A stretch of 64,000 nucleotides of DNA from Paragonimus westermani. Its lineage: Eukaryota; Platyhelminthes; Trematoda; Plagiorchiida; Troglotrematidae. Positions within the stretch are counted from its first letter, which is position 1. Each line of letters starts with the position of its first letter. This document shows, one piece after another, positions 43,501-53,004 of this stretch. The translations under genes were made by a program, and so were the position numbers. The notes below the pieces were generated by a model. It was not told the origin of the DNA and ran no database searches. It was given only the letters and a program-made list of their open reading frames with translations. Location: the NCBI GenBank assembly GCA_008508345.1, contig QNGE01000283.1:107164-171163 (forward strand). Reading direction: 5' to 3'.

Positions 43501-46156
43501 AACATCACTTATGAATGGACAGACGTTTTTGTTGATTATCAGTTGGATGATTATTGGGAAGATTTCGGAAGTTTAAATGTGAGTTTATCTTACGCGAAGA
43601 GCACCCAACAGCGCCTTTTACTAGTCAACCGGGATCATTGTCAAAATGTCGTAATGAATTAAGAAACGAGTCTTTTTGAACACACCTTTAGTTCCCCAAA
43701 GTTTCAGCGCAATACCTGAGATAACCAAATAATCGGGGGTTTTCAGACATCCGCAGTTACAACCACTAACAAAATCGATTTGGTTAGACCTCAGTAGGCG
43801 AATAAAGACGTTAACTGTTGGTGGTGTTTTGTATGATATTCGTTGAGACAATTTTATTTGTGGTGATCAAAGTTGACCCCTGAATGATAGTTCGTCAACC
43901 CACTATATTGTGAACGGGAATATGATATCCATTCGATATGGGTCTTCTTCAAATCGTCTGACAACTGTTACCAAGTTGATAGGAGCTACAAAACTGTACC
44001 ATGATGACTCAATTTTTCAGTGTGATAGCAGTGGCTGGTAGCATTACGGAGTTTACACGACCATAGTAATCGACATTATCCGTGTTAACTCCTATTCAAC
44101 CGTTGAATTATTCATTCGTCCCTGTACCTCAAGATCACTTTCGCTCCACTAGGAGAGCTCGTATTAGCTAACACAATACGGGTAAGTTATAACGGTTATT
44201 CCGTTCCATCCGAATGGTTAGTGAATCACGGGTATTCGGAGTAGACGAATTTTCAGCCTATGCTGCGTCGATGCCCACGCGTTGTATCAACACTACGATC
44301 TGAATATTTTGGCGCGAAAGATATGAATTTTACACCTGTCATATTATGTATTGTTATAAGGCTTCCATTCGCATAACTAACACGATAGGGGGACAGATGT
44401 TGCGAGATAGTAACATTGCTTTTACCGGTTTGATTTCGCGGACCTAAATTGATGCAAATTGAACAATACTCACGTTTGATCGCAGCCTTCGCATTCAGAT
44501 AAATCTTTTGGCCGGAAACACAAATGGATAAGCTTTATACGAAGAGCATACAACAGAAATCGATAGACCGAAACAAATCCCACATTTACTGATGGTAGGT
44601 GATAGAAAAATTCTGGCTACGCAATTTTGCAACAAAATTCGGCATCATCGATCTTGAAACATGATCGGAAGAGAGATCACCAAGCTAACCGGGTTCATTC
44701 GTCCAGCGTGCTGTTGCGTAATCAAGGGCTGCGGTTACCAATTCTTTCGGAGACAGTGCAGATGCGAAGACCTCATCCCTATATACGTCAAGTGTTTTCC
44801 GACTCAACCTACGTTTCCTCGGTGGAACCAAGTGCGTTCCCTTATAACTCCTTTTCGTTGCAGTGTTTTCAAGCGTTAGTAATTTATCATTGATTATTCC
44901 ATATATCCAACCAGTGAAACAGCATATCACAATATCCGCTTCTTGCCATGTCGAATAATTTCTAGGAAAACATAGTACAATCTGGAAGTCGACTAAACCA
45001 GAAGAAAGTGACCCTTTTTGTAACCATTCAGTGGTGACCCAACACAACTGATTATTCCCAATAGTGATGTATTTTTATATTCACTTCCGAAACTGTTCTG
45101 AAAGTGAGCTCAGTGTGTGGTGGACCTTTGTAGTCTGGTAGCTGATGCGCTGTAGCCCTAATAGCCAGGTTCATTCGGAATCATCTCGGTGTTAAAACTT
45201 CTAAACATCTGTAATGTATCCAGGCCCCTGGACTTAACAGGTGTTGCTGCTTACAAGTAAAGCATTGTTCAAATATGCACCGTTCGTGATTTGATAATAG
45301 TTTGTTTCTCATTTGCTGTTCGTGGTCATACAGGTACATCGTTATGCTTCAAATCTATTAAAGGCTCATGTGTAAACGGACGTTATTTTAAAACAACATG
45401 GCATCATATGTCGTTTGATTATGACCAGTGTCGGCTAGCACTGAGCACATTGCAACTCAACTTCTATGTGACATTATCACCATAGATTACAACACACCGT
45501 CACCATCAACTTATACACAAATATACGGTAACTACGTGTGATGTACCTTATTCATATGGCTGGAATTGTTCCAGATTAATTCGTACTGGTATGTACTGCT
45601 CTCAGTCGTAGGCGCTCCTTTACTACAAGGTCTTGCCTGATCAAACTGAATCACAAAGATTATCATTTTAGGTTATGCCAACTTTTCTACCATTGGGTAC
45701 AATTTCACCTCACATTTGAGATTACTGAATTACTTATCGCTGAGCTTGGTGAACCCCAATCAACGATTGTGCCACGGTTATTGGGGGTCACGTAGGTTTT
45801 GAGGTAGACATGCCAATCGACAATTGCCCTCAGTTTTCTGCATTCGAATATTGGCAACTATCATTTGCGCTTACCTCTGTGACACAATACTTTCTTCTCA
45901 GTTGTGGTGTGTAGTATGAGGAAAGGGATGGAGAGTTGGTGACGGAATTCGAAGTAATCGGAGTCGAGGATATAGATGAATTGACCGTTGTGTTCGGTCG
46001 GTATCTGGAATTGCTTCTCCATATTCCGCCCCTCAGATATCCAGGATTTGAATACTGACTAGGTGCATACGTAGACGATGTGGATGACAGTGGCGTAGAA
46101 GTGGAGGAGGATGAAAGTCCGCTCAGATATGTCCCCAAAGGTCCGCCGTAGAGCAT
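22449..46156 (-). CDS. PPP1R12A: Myosin phosphatase targeting subunit (MYPT), C-terminal module
   Basis: MYPT proteins tether PP1 to myosin and are controlled by Rho kinase and PKG. The minus-strand join 46156-45875, 26696-26451, 24932-24756, 23129-23088, 22541-22449 gives 279 codons with every intron in phase 0. It starts with a Ser/Thr-rich region (RSNSRYRPNTTVNSSISS), as in vertebrate MYPT1. It continues with DYKRLYEAEKVATDELREEV, KVERRISECEEEMK and LRAEHRALVRVVSRLN, matching the MYPT1 coiled coil (DFKKLYE, ERRISEMEEE, ENGALIRVISKL). V254, L261, L268 and L275 are spaced by seven, so this is a leucine-zipper-positive C-terminus. No ankyrin repeats or PP1-docking RVxF are visible. They may lie beyond 64 kb, or this may be a short isoform. 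The A/B/C paralogue assignment is uncertain. Confidence 0.8.
22542..23087 (-). other. PPP1R12A: MYPT intron between micro-exon and terminal exon
   Basis: This 546-bp GT-AG intron (donor GTGAGT) is AT-rich. It carries an imperfect inverted motif (GTTATGAG and CTCATAAC, 22923-22948). No other feature is seen. Confidence 0.8.
23088..23129 (-). CDS. PPP1R12A: MYPT 42-nt micro-exon
   Basis: Fourteen codons, KVERRISECEEEMK, lie between acceptor TTTTCTAG and donor GTGAGT, both in phase 0. They match the ERRISEMEEELK heart of the MYPT1 coiled coil and join flanking exons without gap or overlap. The exon is too short to be seen as an open frame. Confidence 0.88.
23130..24755 (-). other. PPP1R12A: MYPT intron upstream of the micro-exon
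   Basis: This 1.6-kb intron has donor GTATGT at 24755. It holds a run of eight C (about 24146-24153) and open frames at 23379-23644 and 24169-24420 with no recognisable domain. Confidence 0.75.
24756..24932 (-). CDS. PPP1R12A: MYPT coiled-coil exon
   Basis: After acceptor ATTTTTCAG the exon reads DLNMVTNSPNDYKRLYEAEK, then VATDELREEVAAAQKETREL, HEQISAAIRSRRSSNAEKR. DYKRLYE matches the DFKKLYE that opens the MYPT1 C-terminal coiled coil. The charged heptads continue to the donor GTATGT. RSRRSS is a basic candidate phosphosite. The length is 177 nt and both ends are phase 0. Confidence 0.85.
24933..26450 (-). other. PPP1R12A: MYPT intron, 1.5 kb
   Basis: This GT-AG intron has donor GTGAGT at 26450. 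Open frames at 25651-25940 on both strands look incidental. No repeat copy is recognised. Confidence 0.7.
26451..26696 (-). CDS. PPP1R12A: MYPT Ser/Thr-rich exon
   Basis: 82 codons run from TESTRPTNTVTTSRYTTSRS to TLGTSSSWNS between acceptor AACATTCCAG and donor GTGAGT, phase 0 on both sides. Ser, Thr and Asn dominate, so the segment is probably disordered. It fits the low-complexity region before the coiled coil in MYPT proteins, but has no diagnostic motif of its own. It is assigned by strand, phase and composition. Confidence 0.65.
28649..29005 (-). mobile_element. tRNA-derived SINE, copy B (full length)
   Basis: This is the best-preserved copy and is nearly colinear with copy A. On the minus strand it has the head CCTAATCGCGGGGTTATCG, A box GGCGCAGTGGTCAAC, loop CCTCATGATT, B box AGTTCAAATCCC and the same 3' tail (TTTGATCGCAGCCTTCG on the plus strand). 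Flanking target duplications are not obvious. Confidence 0.88.
29079..29254 (-). mobile_element. tRNA-derived SINE, copy C (5'-truncated)
   Basis: A second copy of the same SINE in the same orientation lies 73 bp from copy B. It is truncated within the A box (TTGACCACTGCG on the plus strand). Relative to copies A and B it also lacks a short piece before the TTTCGCTCTCATTCGAG block. Confidence 0.85.
29567..29674 (-). CDS. Candidate 108-nt exon with a membrane segment
   Basis: A minus-strand stretch between an acceptor (CCTTGGTTGGAACAG) and a donor (GTATGC) encodes exactly 36 codons in phase 0, YKNPGVILRLDDDKRLPF followed by MLLTFVCTICIAAYFVHL. The second half is a clear transmembrane-length hydrophobic segment. 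It does not resemble MYPT, in whose intron it lies. It could be part of a nested membrane-protein gene or chance. The frame extends open on both sides. Confidence 0.3.
30831..31064 (-). CDS. Candidate exon with a faint laminin-G-like block
   Basis: The minus-strand frame contains NSGGKLFVDLDVDDSRWHNI and then NQFRNLTL. This resembles the strand-turn segment of laminin-G domains, where a DDGRWH motif precedes a few residues and an RN/RD pair. The rest of a LamG domain is not in frame. The following 100 bp are open in another frame (LQLMFGAVNLTPTSVLTDDG). It may be a decayed domain, a frameshifted exon or coincidence. Confidence 0.25.
   Translation of the reverse strand: MDLFFDGNQHNTSKKMRVVGRADSIELHRHVGLMVHRQYAHCNSGGKLFVDLDVDDSRWHNINQFRNLTLGPVECVC
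33012..33105 (-). repeat. R1-like tail repeat, proximal copy
   Basis: On the minus strand the stretch containing CAGTCGTTAAGTGAAGGCA and TCTTTATTATCTAAT, through to CCAACCCACAATA, aligns with 33563-33655, about 551 bp away in the same orientation. The pair also resembles the AATAAAGCA core of repeat R1. Divergence is high. Confidence 0.45.
33563..33655 (-). repeat. R1-like tail repeat, distal copy
   Basis: On the minus strand CAGTCGTTAAATAAAGCAAA is followed by TCTTTACTACCTAATTCACA and GCCGCAACCCATAA. It pairs with 33012-33105 as a direct repeat and carries the AATAAAGCA core seen in R1 copies 1 and 2. The roughly 460 bp between the pair hold a plus-strand open frame (33123-33455) with no known domain. 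Confidence 0.5.
36228..36480 (-). mobile_element. tRNA-derived SINE, copy D (old, diverged)
   Basis: Colinear blocks with copies A and B survive: CATTTTCGAAAAAGCACCCG then ACTCGAGTTTCACTCTTAAT, GTTTGACCACTTAGTCACTG, ACCTCATTCAAGTGTGAC and CACTTGCGAGTAGTG on the plus strand. Mutations in both box regions suggest an old insertion. Confidence 0.7.
36490..36545 (+). mobile_element. SINE fragment in opposite orientation
   Basis: Immediately after copy D, the plus strand reads AAGTTCAAATCCCGGCTGTG, then AAGATGTGCATCACTGACGA. These are the B box and following segment of the same SINE in the other orientation. The head-to-head arrangement suggests insertion beside the older copy, or a local inversion. 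Confidence 0.6.
36638..36819 (+). CDS. Candidate internal exon of an unknown plus-strand gene
   Basis: A plus-strand stretch with a good acceptor (AAAATTATTTTCAG) and a strong donor (C then GTGAGT) is open throughout. It encodes about 60 residues including LDQIRVLLLTKVYLECIPSG and AQRRLLANDWLLL, with balanced composition. I do not recognise the family. It sits antisense inside the presumed MYPT intron, next to SINE copies D and E. No partner exon could be joined with confidence. Confidence 0.4.
40367..40394. repeat. Perfect 12-bp stem with 4-nt loop
   Basis: ATAAACATAGGT and its exact complement ACCTATGTTTAT flank a GTAA loop. The right arm runs directly into the tandem array at 40390-40425. 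Confidence 0.85.
40390..40425. repeat. 12-bp tandem repeat, three units
   Basis: Three near-identical units of TTTATTAATATG (the third with a T-to-C change) follow the stem-loop. The open frame across it (repeated Leu-Leu-Ile-Cys) is low-complexity and not a gene. Confidence 0.85.
44455..44510 (-). mobile_element. SINE 3'-tail fragment
   Basis: CACGTTTGATCGCAGCCTTC followed by GCATTCAGATAAA on the plus strand matches the 3' end of the SINE on the minus strand. The rest of the element is missing. The adjacent overlapping frames at 44627-45047 remain unassigned. Confidence 0.65.
45875..46156 (-). CDS. PPP1R12A: MYPT first visible exon, possible short-isoform start
   Basis: 94 codons run from ATG at 46156 to KYCVTE before donor GTAAGC, ending in phase 0. 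The Ser/Thr/Tyr-rich text (YLSGLSSSSTSTPLSSTSST, RSNSRYRPNTTVNSSISS) resembles the RYRP...SSSS region before the MYPT1 coiled coil. An in-frame TGA lies about 25 nt upstream of the ATG. The exon must therefore start either at this Met or at a weak AAG acceptor between the two. A TATA-like box lies about 45 bp upstream. Confidence 0.65.
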
Positions 46157-46204
46157 GTTAAAATCGTCTCCGACAAAGCTTCAAATCTCCTCACTCGATA
46201 TATA
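46157..46204 (-). promoter_or_regulatory. PPP1R12A: TATA-like box and candidate short 5' UTR
   Basis: On the minus strand TATATAT (46204-46198) lies 42-48 bp upstream of the ATG at 46156. No strong splice acceptor lies between. This would suit an internal promoter for a C-terminal MYPT isoform, like the small subunit known from PPP1R12B in vertebrates. AT-rich hexamers are common, so the call is tentative. Confidence 0.35.
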
Positions 46205-46790
46205 CAGCAGTCACACACAATAGTACCCGGTATGGATCATTGCCATGATACCCGTAGCATCAGGCGAACATTCGTCCCCAGGGCGCGTGTGTGTTGCACC
46301 AAAAAACAATCGAGTTGGCAACTAACCAGGACACAGACAGGCAGCCAATCGATAGCGTTCTGAGATGAAACGATTAGTATGCGCACACACACACCGTTCT
46401 ATACCTACGTCAACACACAAGCACACGCAAACACAGCGGTGTCAATTGACCTTAGTGAAGCAGACACAAAAGCACGTTAACGATTGGGCCATTTTCAGTC
46501 TGGCTTGACCCGTACCCCGAGGGATTACAACCCCCTTTCTTTCGGTTAAACGCACAACAACGGAGAAGTGTGTGCACATCTGCTTTTCGAAGCAGCTTTG
46601 CTTCCGCTTATACTATGCCCATTGAACACCACATTCAGTTCACCAGGCTGTAACACAAACCAATCGATTGTTTTGTTTCCATCCGCACGTGTTTTGTACG
46701 TTTCCACTGCTTCCACGCGCGTACGTTGTCTCGGTAACGTACCTGGCTGTGATTTGGTCAGTGTCTCTCATGTGTCTGGCTGCATCAGCT

Positions 46791-46967
46791 GTAGACTTTG
46801 ACCCGGGAACTAGGCTTAGCAACATCGAAATCATTAACAATATGATCAACTGTGTGCTGCATACTGGACACTGGATGGACACACGTGATATAAGTATGGT
46901 AGGTGATTTCAACATGAAGGTGGATCATAGTTCCCCCACTAAGGGCTACAACAGTACTGGTCTACCG
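46791..46967 (+). mobile_element. LINE endonuclease fragment
   Basis: The plus-strand frame contains HTGHWMDTRDISMVGDFNMK, then VDHSSPTKG. The VGDFN block (codons at 46902-46913) followed by a short spacer and W/D-S-S is typical of APE-type endonucleases from non-LTR retrotransposons. It is an isolated piece with no RT nearby. Confidence 0.5.
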
Positions 46968-46970
46968 TAG

Positions 46971-49900
46971 CTCGGAGGAGCACCCGGACACACCCATCTT
47001 GAGTGAAACTTATCAGATGTTTTCTCCAGTTCTATTTTATTGGATTTTTATAAACACGCTTAATTCGATAACATTCAACAAAACGTGAAGAATAAACACT
47101 GATAGCTGTAGCAAACGATACTTATTTCATCTGTTACAGCAAGCGTAGATCATAGGCCCGACAATCCTACATAGTTAAACTACATCCCAAATGAACACGC
47201 TAAAACTGTCTTCCCAATCTGTTTTATGTTCTCCCAGTAGCCTAATAGAGTGGTGGCAATGAAACAACTGGTGGAAAATATGTTTTCGTCACTAAGCTTA
47301 CTGTGTTACATTGTAAGTTATTTTTCCAAACACCCTTTGCACAGTTATTCGTCGTCTAACTAAAGGCGCTGCTCTTAGTACAACTCAAATGGATCACAGC
47401 TGTATGTCTTACAAACCCGAACCAATCGATAAATCTAGTGTTGTATTGATTTGGTGCACGTTCATTTAAGAAGGGCACGGGATTTGTTGAAGCACGTTTG
47501 TTGCGGAACCAGTATCCCTTTCATCTTCGGATCTCCCGAATAAAAGATCCGTTTTTCAAACCCTTCAGTTAACTGCAAAACGGTAACTATTCCAGAGTTT
47601 TTAAGTCCTCAATATGTTGTCCTCCATCACTCCTCAAATTGGCAACCTTTCCAGTAGACTTGTTTGTTTCCAGGGCCTACTTCGAGAAAAATTATGACGA
47701 AGATTTTTGTTGATAAGAGACCATCTGTGCAAACGCTTATAAGAACCTGCATAATTTGATGAGGTCTGTGCATGCTAGGTTTGACAATTATAAAATGTCA
47801 TACAGGTCATTAAAAATCACATACGTGATGTGGGATAGGTTGAAAATGCATGAATGTCACATGTGCTTGTCATGAGACGCGCTGGTTGACGTCAATTAGT
47901 TATTGCTGTCTTGGGTTTCCAGGGTGGCGAAAAGATTGTACAAGTTGTTTTTAATTTCACAGACAACAGTCGCACCCTGACGCCTCTGAGTTAGGTTTTA
48001 CAAACCATGTAGACGATTAGTAAGGCTGCGTCCGTTTGTGTCAGGTTTGGATACCTCTCGAGGGGATATTGCACTTCTTTCTGTCACCTAGGACTTTGCC
48101 TAACGAGATTTGTCTTAGTGAGCAGAATGGAAGAAATTTATTTGGCTTTTAGTCAGGAATATTTTCGGTTGGCTTGAGCACTTGAGGGAGAAACCCTATT
48201 TTGGATTACGTATTATACACTATTCGACAGAAATCATGAAGAGTGCTTTAGTGACGTGTAGTAAAAACTACATTCTCGAACGCCATCCTCTTCTCAGATG
48301 TACTTGTGGATGTTACACTGTCATACAAGGCTTCCAAACGAATAGGTGTGTTGTAGTAACCCGTGTCCTCGTTTGCTGTTTTATTGTCTGGGCACATGGC
48401 AACTGATTGTGTCTACCGAACACACGCACAGATAAACCTAGACGACTTTCAACATTTTGATCAGTTGTTGCCCCAAGCTTTCCAGTGCAGTTTTGTAGCG
48501 CCGTCAGCTACCAGATTTAACAACCCAGACTAAAGTATCACGTGCTGCCGTGATCTGTCAAGTTAAAGTTGTCAGCCTACGTAAGACCGAAAGAGATAGA
48601 CGATGGAAGAAGTTTACGTTTAGGATCGAATAACTCATCTTCAACATGGTGCAGAGTATCTAGCGATGGCTCGATATTGTATAAAGACTGTCTGCAGTAA
48701 GCTTAATCAAAGTGACCGGAATACTGTTAGTCAGGCACTCACTGAACCGACCATGTCCATTGACAACGGCATTTTTGGGGGGTATGAAGTTATTTGGAAG
48801 GGTATGTAATCAGAAGAAATGGGGCTGTCACGGAAATAGCTGCAAGCGTCTGCTGTTTCATAGTACGCTCAAAGATTTTGTGAACCGAAATATTATTGAA
48901 TCCTTCTGGAGTGCTTAATTTGTTGTAACGATCGACGAAGTTTCCCTGGGTCCAGAGTAGTTTTTAATGCTGAATACAAACATGTGAATTGACGACAACT
49001 GCTGTCCACCTCAGGGAACCACAGATCTCTTCATTTATGTGAAATAATGTTTGAAGTCCTTGATACAATTTGGGCCATAACACTGTTTGGCTTTGCATTG
49101 ACCAGTGAGGTATGTGAAAAGCCGCCGTTAAATGATGGACTGTGTACCAAAAAAAACCGAACACTCACAGCATCAAGTTCTGAATCGTGATCGACCCTTC
49201 GGAGAAATGTCTAGAATTTATTGCATGTGTTGTCATGAATCCACGTTGAGATGAATCCGACTTTGATTGATGACATGCTTTCAAAGTTGGTGTATAAAGT
49301 GTGGTGTAAGGCGTGAAAAATGTCAACACTAGAGTTCCACACAAAAGTACTCTTGCCGCACGAGGCAGATTCAACCAAAATCCTATCAAACAGCAGTAAT
49401 TGCTCCGACGTCAGACAGAAAATAGACATCAGTTCATCTCCTTCCCGTTCTGCTCAGAAGACCAGAAGTAAGCATAACAGAAAATTAGTCGATCATTACT
49501 GTTTGTTGTACTTATGACAAACGTAAGCACAATAGGTCCTTGCTGAACAACTGCCCGTTTCTCTGTAGAACCTAGTCTGTCTTGGCTTTGGAAAATATTA
49601 TGGATGCCGCAGTTGCAAGGTTTAGAGTCATAAAAAAAGAAACCATCAGTGTATCCATTAACAGAAGTCGTTTCCACATAAAGTTTGCCAATCATAATAT
49701 GCATGGAAAATAATCCGCTGTTCTATGTCCAACGACCTTTAACTCGGGTGTTGTCGTTTCTCGCAAAAATACAGAAACCTTTGTCCCGATTCATCTCAGT
49801 CAATAAAGAAGGGACTAAGGGAAGTTCTTGTGCGAAATACGGTTATAGGTTCAACCGCTATTTCAACAAAAAAGTACTTTCTGCTCTCAGCGTTGTACAG

Positions 49901-50030
49901 TATAACCGGTGATTTTATTCAGGTCAGTTAAAGAATTTAGATTATACATCCCGAAATTTAGAATTTCATCCATCCGTACCATCGTTCGCTGATTTTTAGA
50001 AAATGTTTCAGATAAGTATATTTGCTTATT
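46971..50030. other. Unassigned region
   Basis: Several 60-75-codon frames occur on both strands. A minus-strand pair at 49165-49429 (LTSEQLLLFDRILVESASCG in one frame) may be an element relic. No domain, splice-supported exon or known repeat copy is recognised. Confidence 0.4.
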
Positions 50031-50036
50031 TTTATT
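50031..50036 (-). terminator. AATAAA after candidate exon B2
   Basis: A minus-strand AATAAA lies 65 nt beyond the stop of the 50101-50255 candidate exon, a normal distance for a poly(A) signal. Confidence 0.35.
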
Positions 50037-50100
50037 GCGGATTCAGGACAAATGAAAACGCGAAGTTTAATTTAGTCATTGATATCTGGTCAGTCGTATT

Positions 50101-50255
50101 TCAATCGTTGTTTTCGTATACTGAATCCAGTAATCTGAAGATAGAGAAATCGCTCAGATCTGGTGAGTTCGTGTGGTAATACGTCGTGATCGTCCTACGG
50201 TTAAGTGTTGGTTGCATTGTCAGGTAGTCGTACATGTATTGGGATGTCTGCTTGA
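50101..50255 (-). CDS. Candidate terminal exon B2, unknown gene
   Basis: After an acceptor (CCAAATTTATGCAG) the minus strand encodes 50 residues, KQTSQYMYDYLTMQPTLNRR then TITTYYHTNSPDLSDFSIFR and a short tail, and ends at TGA. It has protein-like composition, a good acceptor and a nearby AATAAA. Two leftover bases at its 5' end would fit the phase-1 donor at 50970 of candidate exon B1. No family is recognised. It could be an upstream MYPT-locus gene ending here. Confidence 0.4.
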
Positions 50256-50863
50256 CTGCATAAATTTGGAAGGTGTTCAGAGTTTTCATATAATTACACT
50301 GATATACACTGCATAAAACATTTAGCTTCTCTTTGCGATTAAACAGGAGTTCTTCGAATATTTTGCAACAGTTAACTGTACATATGTTGTTTAGAACAAA
50401 CCCGATATTGTTACGAGCGTTTACTCCCCGTCATACTCTACCCATTGCCTAGCCCATCAGTTTGATATCCGATAAGTTGGGCTCGTTCATCAAGGTTTTA
50501 TCAGTAATGTATTCCAATTAATGTCAAATGTTATGTTAGACTCCAAAACTTCTGTCGTTAGATCCACATTGTGAGTATCAGTAATTTGTATCACCGTCGG
50601 TTTTTCACACATCCCAAGTACTTCAGTCCTCCTCCACACCATTGCTATCTGTTAAAAACATAGATGTTGTTTCTTGTAACTAAGTGCCTGGCCTCATTCT
50701 GTGGTAGTGCTCACTTTGCTCAAATCGTTTAAAGTCACCCACCATCACAGGGAGTCGACGAACAAAATCGATCATATCTACCACAAAGTCAAACAACTGC
50801 AAAATCCAAAGCCAATGCGACAATAATGATTGATCCTAAACAAATAATCGGGTGCACTCATAG

Positions 50864-50869
50864 TTTATT
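50864..50869 (-). terminator. AATAAA after candidate exon B1
   Basis: A minus-strand AATAAA lies about 106 nt beyond the stop at 50975. This would let B1 act as a terminal exon if the donor at 50970 is not used. Confidence 0.3.
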
Positions 50870-50974
50870 ATTAAGCAGCGAAAAATGAGCTTGGTTCTAC
50901 CGCTTTCCTTTTGGAGGAAGCTAACCACTACCCACAATAAAGAATCATTAAACTGACTAACTGATCTTACCGAA

Positions 50975-51394
50975 TTATCGTCTGAGTTGCCCAGTTTTCA
51001 TGTTGGGTGAGCTAGATATAAACGCAGATGGTAAGTTGAAATTATCCATCGGTATGTCGGGTGAAATAGATAGTGGGTAACTGCTCTGTTTTTCTTTACT
51101 TTCAAGACCATATTCTGTTGATGTACCAAATCCATCGTTTGATATCCACTGTGATTCCAAAGTGAACGTGGTTTGTGTGGTTACTGCTTTCTCCAAATGA
51201 CCAGTTTGGATATTCAAGTCTATAGTCTTGAACATACGCTGGGTGGCCAAATTTAAACAGTCCTTTTCAACACTGGTTATATGATTGGAGTTCTCTTCCA
51301 TACTGGTGTTTCTCGTAGGAACGTCTGATTTGCAGATTCTGTTCAGTGACCCTTCAGAGATATCGGCAGATGGTGCCAGACTATCGTTAAGGTT
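50975..51394 (-). CDS. Candidate coding exon B1, disordered Ser/Thr-rich protein
   Basis: The minus strand is open for about 139 codons (Met at 51301). It encodes hydrophilic text such as SDVPTRNTSMEENSNHITSV, TQTTFTLESQWISNDGFGTS and LPSAFISSSPNMKTGQLRR, then TAA. The composition is typical of a disordered protein region rather than random DNA. A consensus donor (GTAAGA at 50970) follows the TAA by only 4 nt. This may be a terminal exon, an exon broken by a nonsense change, or alternative 3' ends. No domain is recognised, and no MYPT homology was found. Confidence 0.45.
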   Translation of the reverse strand, partial: NLNDSLAPSADISEGSLNRICKSDVPTRNTSMEENSNHITSVEKDCLNLATQRMFKTIDLNIQTGHLEKAVTTQTTFTLESQWISNDGFGTSTEYGLESKEKQSSYPLSISPDIPMDNFNLPSAFISSSPNMKTGQLRR

Positions 51395-53004
51395 TCAACT
51401 AGATGAAATTCGATGACTAAATTTTTTAATCACGCACTCAGTCATTTATCCCCCGCTTGGCTTCAAGAAACACGCACTTGAACATGTTAACAGAACAACC
51501 CGTTTTTCCGTTGAGTTTGGGAAGATGCTGCGAATATTAGGACCATCAAATGTTGTACAAGGCCTGAAACTGAATAAGAAGCGCCCAGACAAGGATCGTA
51601 TGTCAGTGTCAAACAGCCATACTGGAAGATCCGAATTGAAGCATTGAAATAGCATGCACTCCACCACATAGCATTGGGCGTCGCTGCGCATTTGATTGAA
51701 AAATTTTCCGGCCGTTTATGTTTGGTGTGGGGCACAATGGTATTGTTGGTTTCACTAAGCACGCCAGCCAAATGAAAATCGAGGTGAGACTATGAATTCG
51801 GTGGTCAGGATGAGAATTTTTATGGAAACTTGTAGAAAAATGAACTGGTTTGGGCACTTCAAATGCGACTTCTAACCATCCCTTCTTGCACAACACTCCA
51901 TTCAGCCCAATTCACAAGGCTTGTTCCAGGGAATTCACGTGGCTAATCTCCACCTGAGCAGCTTGAAACCACTTCGGAACAGCTCGACACAGTGTTGGTG
52001 GAATTACCATGCTGTTTGTAAAACAGACGAGTTGATCACCCATGGTAACTGTTGGTGCAGGAATAGTTGATCTATTTGTCCATTCAACGCAGATGTTGGG
52101 GAAGGTTTCCCTCTACGCTTACACATCTGCCAAAGCTTTTCAGCTACTGTGCTTACCTGAACTGTTAGAATGAAACTGGCAATACCCGGACGATATCATT
52201 CGAATGACTGACTTCATTTTCGACCGTAATGAAGGTCAAAATAACATATTCTTGGGGAACTACGTGCTAGTTAACCAATCATATAACGGTACCTGTCTGG
52301 TGAAAGCTTGTTGGAAGTCAGTATTGAAGGTCGGAATTATTGCTCATCAAATCTCTGACGCGTCGCTGTAATCGGGTGGCCAATAAACTGAAGAACATTG
52401 CTTGAAGCAAAACACAGGAAACAGTGCATTATTATTTGCACGTATCGTGCAGCGGTGGTGATGAAGCCTTGTACGTCACTAATACATCGAAAATCATTAC
52501 GAAACTTTCCTTCTGTACCCACAGTTGTGTTCGGCAAATGTGAATCTTCTTGTCATGTGAGCTGCCAAGCGAAACGTCAACACTGTTGGCCCCCACTTGG
52601 TGAGTTGGCGAATTTACTGTTACGACGACCTTCACATTAGTAGCAAGGTGATTAAGAAGAAGATCGGAATTTGACACTCTCATTTTATCAAACGCTCGGT
52701 GGTGCACTTGTGATCAGTACCAAGCGACATCCTTTCCCAGTAGGTGATTGAGTTATGCGGGAGCCTCGTGTATTGCAGTTAGGGCTGAACAATAACAACT
52801 CACAATACTCCAAACAACAGCGATACTAGCATAAATTGGATATGCCCACGGTTCAAATCTTTGATAAACCTCAGATGGTTGGAGGACTGAAGTACGTGCT
52901 CACCTTTATATGAACGTAAACGGGATCTGCAGCAGTTCATTTTCTGCAGCTTGAGCTGCAGTCCGTCAGGGGGTCACACACCAACGGTATATTACTTAGG
53001 TGCA
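51395..53004. other. ORF-dense minus-strand region, unassigned
   Basis: Overlapping minus-strand frames at 51446-51896 and 52337-52707, plus an ATG-initiated stretch near 52040-51905 (MGDQLVCFTNSMVIPPTLCR, VPKWFQAAQVEISHVNSLEQ), look more protein-like than expected. They are broken by stops and frame changes. This could be a decayed retrogene or mobile-element ORF. No family motif could be named. Confidence 0.35.

Larger units (their letters stand above)
26697..45874 (-). other. PPP1R12A: Large presumed MYPT intron (19 kb)
   Basis: The region contains SINE copies at 28649-29254, 36228-36545 and 44455-44510, a duplicated R1-like tail at 33.0 and 33.6 kb, a stem-loop with tandem repeats at 40.4 kb, and exon-like orphans at 29567-29674 (-), 30831-31064 (-) and 36638-36819 (+). 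Further small MYPT exons could be hidden here. Stretches 31.1-33.0, 34-36.2, 37-40.3, 40.5-44.4 and 45.1-45.8 kb show nothing recognisable beyond short incidental frames. Confidence 0.55.
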
